Shown here: positions 21,501-22,772 of the stretch, piece after piece
Position numbering within the stretch: position 1 is the first letter of the stretch
Layout of the letters: each line of letters opens with the position of its first letter
DNA from: Irineochytrium annulatum
Taxonomy: Eukaryota > Chytridiomycota > Chytridiomycetes > Chytridiales > Chytridiaceae
Reading direction: 5' to 3'
DNA length: 22,772 bases
Assembly: GCA_027600665.1 (NCBI GenBank)
Contig: JADGJL010000306.1
Location: 3,096 to 25,867 of the forward strand
Notes under the pieces: generated by a model
The model's database searches: none
The model's input: the letters and a program-made list of their open reading frames with translations, nothing else
What the model was told of the DNA's origin: nothing
Position numbers and translations under genes: made by a program

Positions 21501-22105
21501 GGCCGACGACGACCGCGGTGAGGGCGCTTCTACGAATCAAGAGACTTCCACAAGTGTGATTGAGCGATTGAACCGCGCGGGATGCTGCGATCAATGCTGA
21601 CCGGGTGGGATTGGCGTCCCGTGCTATCGCTTGCATGGCGTCGGCGTCGCGTGGAAGGCCGTTGCCGAGCGCGACGGCGCCGGGGTCACCATATTGTTGG
21701 TGCTGGCTGAGGGCGCACATACGCGTTCCGTCGCCCGTTATATGACGGGTAGGGTCTCTAAACGGCAGTAATCGCGACGCAGTCTGCATCCGTATCCGCA
21801 TCAGCCACACGTCGTGGAGTACATGTTAAGTAGTTGGCTTTGTGGCTTGTGATCTTGGCAATTGGGGGTTTTTTCTTGGCATTTGGGCGCCCTCGCTGCC
21901 GTCGGACCCGACTCCAATCAAGCTTTGGTAATGGCGTGCATGCGACCATCAGCCCAGGCTGATTTTCACGGGGCTGGATCAAACCGCCGGGCCTGGAGCT
22001 GCACCCGTTCCGAGCGCACGCTACATTATAAGGAACGCCCCTCGCGCACTTCTGCTGCTCCCGTCTCGCCTTTTGTCGTCGGCCAGAGTCTTCATCATTC
22101 CCAGC
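21501..22105. other. Divergent intergenic region
   Basis: Separates the centrin-like gene (minus) from the membrane-protein gene (plus), so it probably holds both promoters. A short plus-strand frame at 21397-21600 overlaps the left edge and antisense-covers the possible first exon of the centrin-like gene. No family resemblance was found for it. Otherwise only the TATA-like element near 22027 stands out. Confidence 0.4.
22027..22032 (+). promoter_or_regulatory. TATA-like element upstream of the membrane-protein gene
   Basis: TATAAG within ACATTATAAGG lies about 75-80 bp before the ATG at 22106, a plausible core-promoter distance allowing for a short leader. The following leader is pyrimidine-rich, as is common near fungal transcription starts. 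Confidence 0.4.
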
Positions 22106-22772
22106 ATGACTGACTCCCCAGCACCGTCTTATGCCACCGATCTTGTCAACGGACCGGCGGTGTCCTCGCCAGAATCGATCGCGCTGGTCGCGCCGCGGCA
22201 CGCCGACGATGAGGACGCTCCCCGCGTCGTCGTCCTAGTCCACCAGCACCACCACTACCACCTCCCATCCACCCCGCCGCCTTCCTGTCGCTGCGCCACG
22301 AAACTCACCCTGGCCTCCCACGTGCCCGCACCCACAACCCTGCCGCGCCGTCTCCTCCACCGCCTCCGCGCACCCTTCGCACGGGCGTCGGACGCCGGGC
22401 TGGTGGACTGCGCACTCGTGCTCCTCATCGTCGGATGCTGGTCCCTAACGCTGCTGTGCCTCGTCCAACGCGTGTCCGAGCGTCGCGCCAGCCTGCAAAA
22501 GGTTGGGGAGGACGGACTCGTGACGATCTGGACGCGGGAGGGGGACGAGAAGGTGGAGGGGCAGGACGGGAACTGCGTGCCGTGCTGGGCCGTGCAGGGA
22601 GTCGTGGATTGGGTCGCGCAAGGGGTGGACAATGTCGCGGCTTACATTGACCCTAGACGGACAAGCCGGGATGAAGAGGAGATGGAGATGTACGCGTATT
22701 ATGCGAAGGGTGATGAGTGGGAGGACAGGGCGTACGTCGATGACGCGGCGGCGTGGTGGGAGGGGCGGGAGG
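22106..22772 (+). CDS. Unidentified single-pass membrane protein, cut by window edge
   Basis: I do not recognise this protein. The frame is open from ATG 22106 (MTDSPAPSYATDLVNG…) to the right edge: 222 codons and no stop, so it is 3' truncated here. Visible parts: a Ser/Pro/Asp-rich N-terminus; a His cluster at residues 46-52 (HQHHHYH); a basic segment, 81-94; one hydrophobic helix at about 98-120 (GLVDCALVLLIVGCWS…) ending in QRVSERR; then an acidic, Trp/Tyr-rich region with a CVPC pair at 157-160. The basic residues sit on both sides of the helix, so topology cannot be called with confidence. No signal peptide is evident. Third codon positions are strongly G/C, supporting real coding. An intron further in cannot be excluded. 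It is divergent from the centrin-like gene. Confidence 0.6.
   Translation, partial: MTDSPAPSYATDLVNGPAVSSPESIALVAPRHADDEDAPRVVVLVHQHHHYHLPSTPPPSCRCATKLTLASHVPAPTTLPRRLLHRLRAPFARASDAGLVDCALVLLIVGCWSLTLLCLVQRVSERRASLQKVGEDGLVTIWTREGDEKVEGQDGNCVPCWAVQGVVDWVAQGVDNVAAYIDPRRTSRDEEEMEMYAYYAKGDEWEDRAYVDDAAAWWEGRE

Noticed and set aside
21397..21600. Small plus-strand protein (67 codons, MEPRFKFRR…)
   Set aside because: Lies antisense to the possible first exon of the centrin-like gene, whose frame has the better splice support; no independent evidence.
1..22772. tRNA genes, transposons, terminal repeats or CRISPR-like arrays
   Set aside because: None recognised by eye; the only repeats seen are the short tandem pair, the duplicated 3' end and homopolymer tracts.

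Overview
The window looks like nuclear DNA from a flagellated (zoosporic) true fungus, most likely a chytrid or close relative. It carries an axonemal dynein heavy chain and a centrin-like gene, so the organism builds a basal body and flagellum. Its introns are mostly 40-80 bp, begin GTRNGN and often carry a fungal-style (G)CTAAC/CTGAC branch site. A COG5048-like two-finger C2H2 protein fits the same assignment. No viral, plasmid, CRISPR or bacterial features were seen.

Layout: 1-1239, upstream sequence with no convincing gene. 1240-14239 (+), one 13-exon gene for a DNAH7-type single-headed inner-arm dynein heavy chain; the joined reading frame is about 4,100 codons. 14240-14600, AT-rich 3' flank. 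About 14617-16240 (-), stretches with coding character in several frames that I cannot identify; either a multi-intron gene or a decaying one. 16954-17739 (+), a proline/serine-rich two-finger C2H2 protein, followed by a diverged tandem copy of its own 3' end. 18335-19572 (-), a seven-exon alkaline ceramidase of the ACER3/YPC1 family with its metal-site residues intact. 19573-20447, no gene seen. 20448-21363 or 21500 (-), a centrin-like EF-hand protein with a long N-terminal extension. 22106 to the right edge (+), the first 222 codons of an unidentified single-pass membrane protein, transcribed divergently from the centrin-like gene.

The dynein and the centrin-like gene both belong to the flagellum/basal body and lie about 6 kb apart, but on opposite strands with unrelated genes between them, so there is no operon-like logic. 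The ceramidase belongs to sphingolipid turnover in internal membranes. The exon models were built by hand from GT-AG sites, frame continuity and remembered family sequences. The dynein (from exon 2), ceramidase and centrin-like models close without a frame break. The dynein N-terminus and the centrin-like start remain ambiguous.
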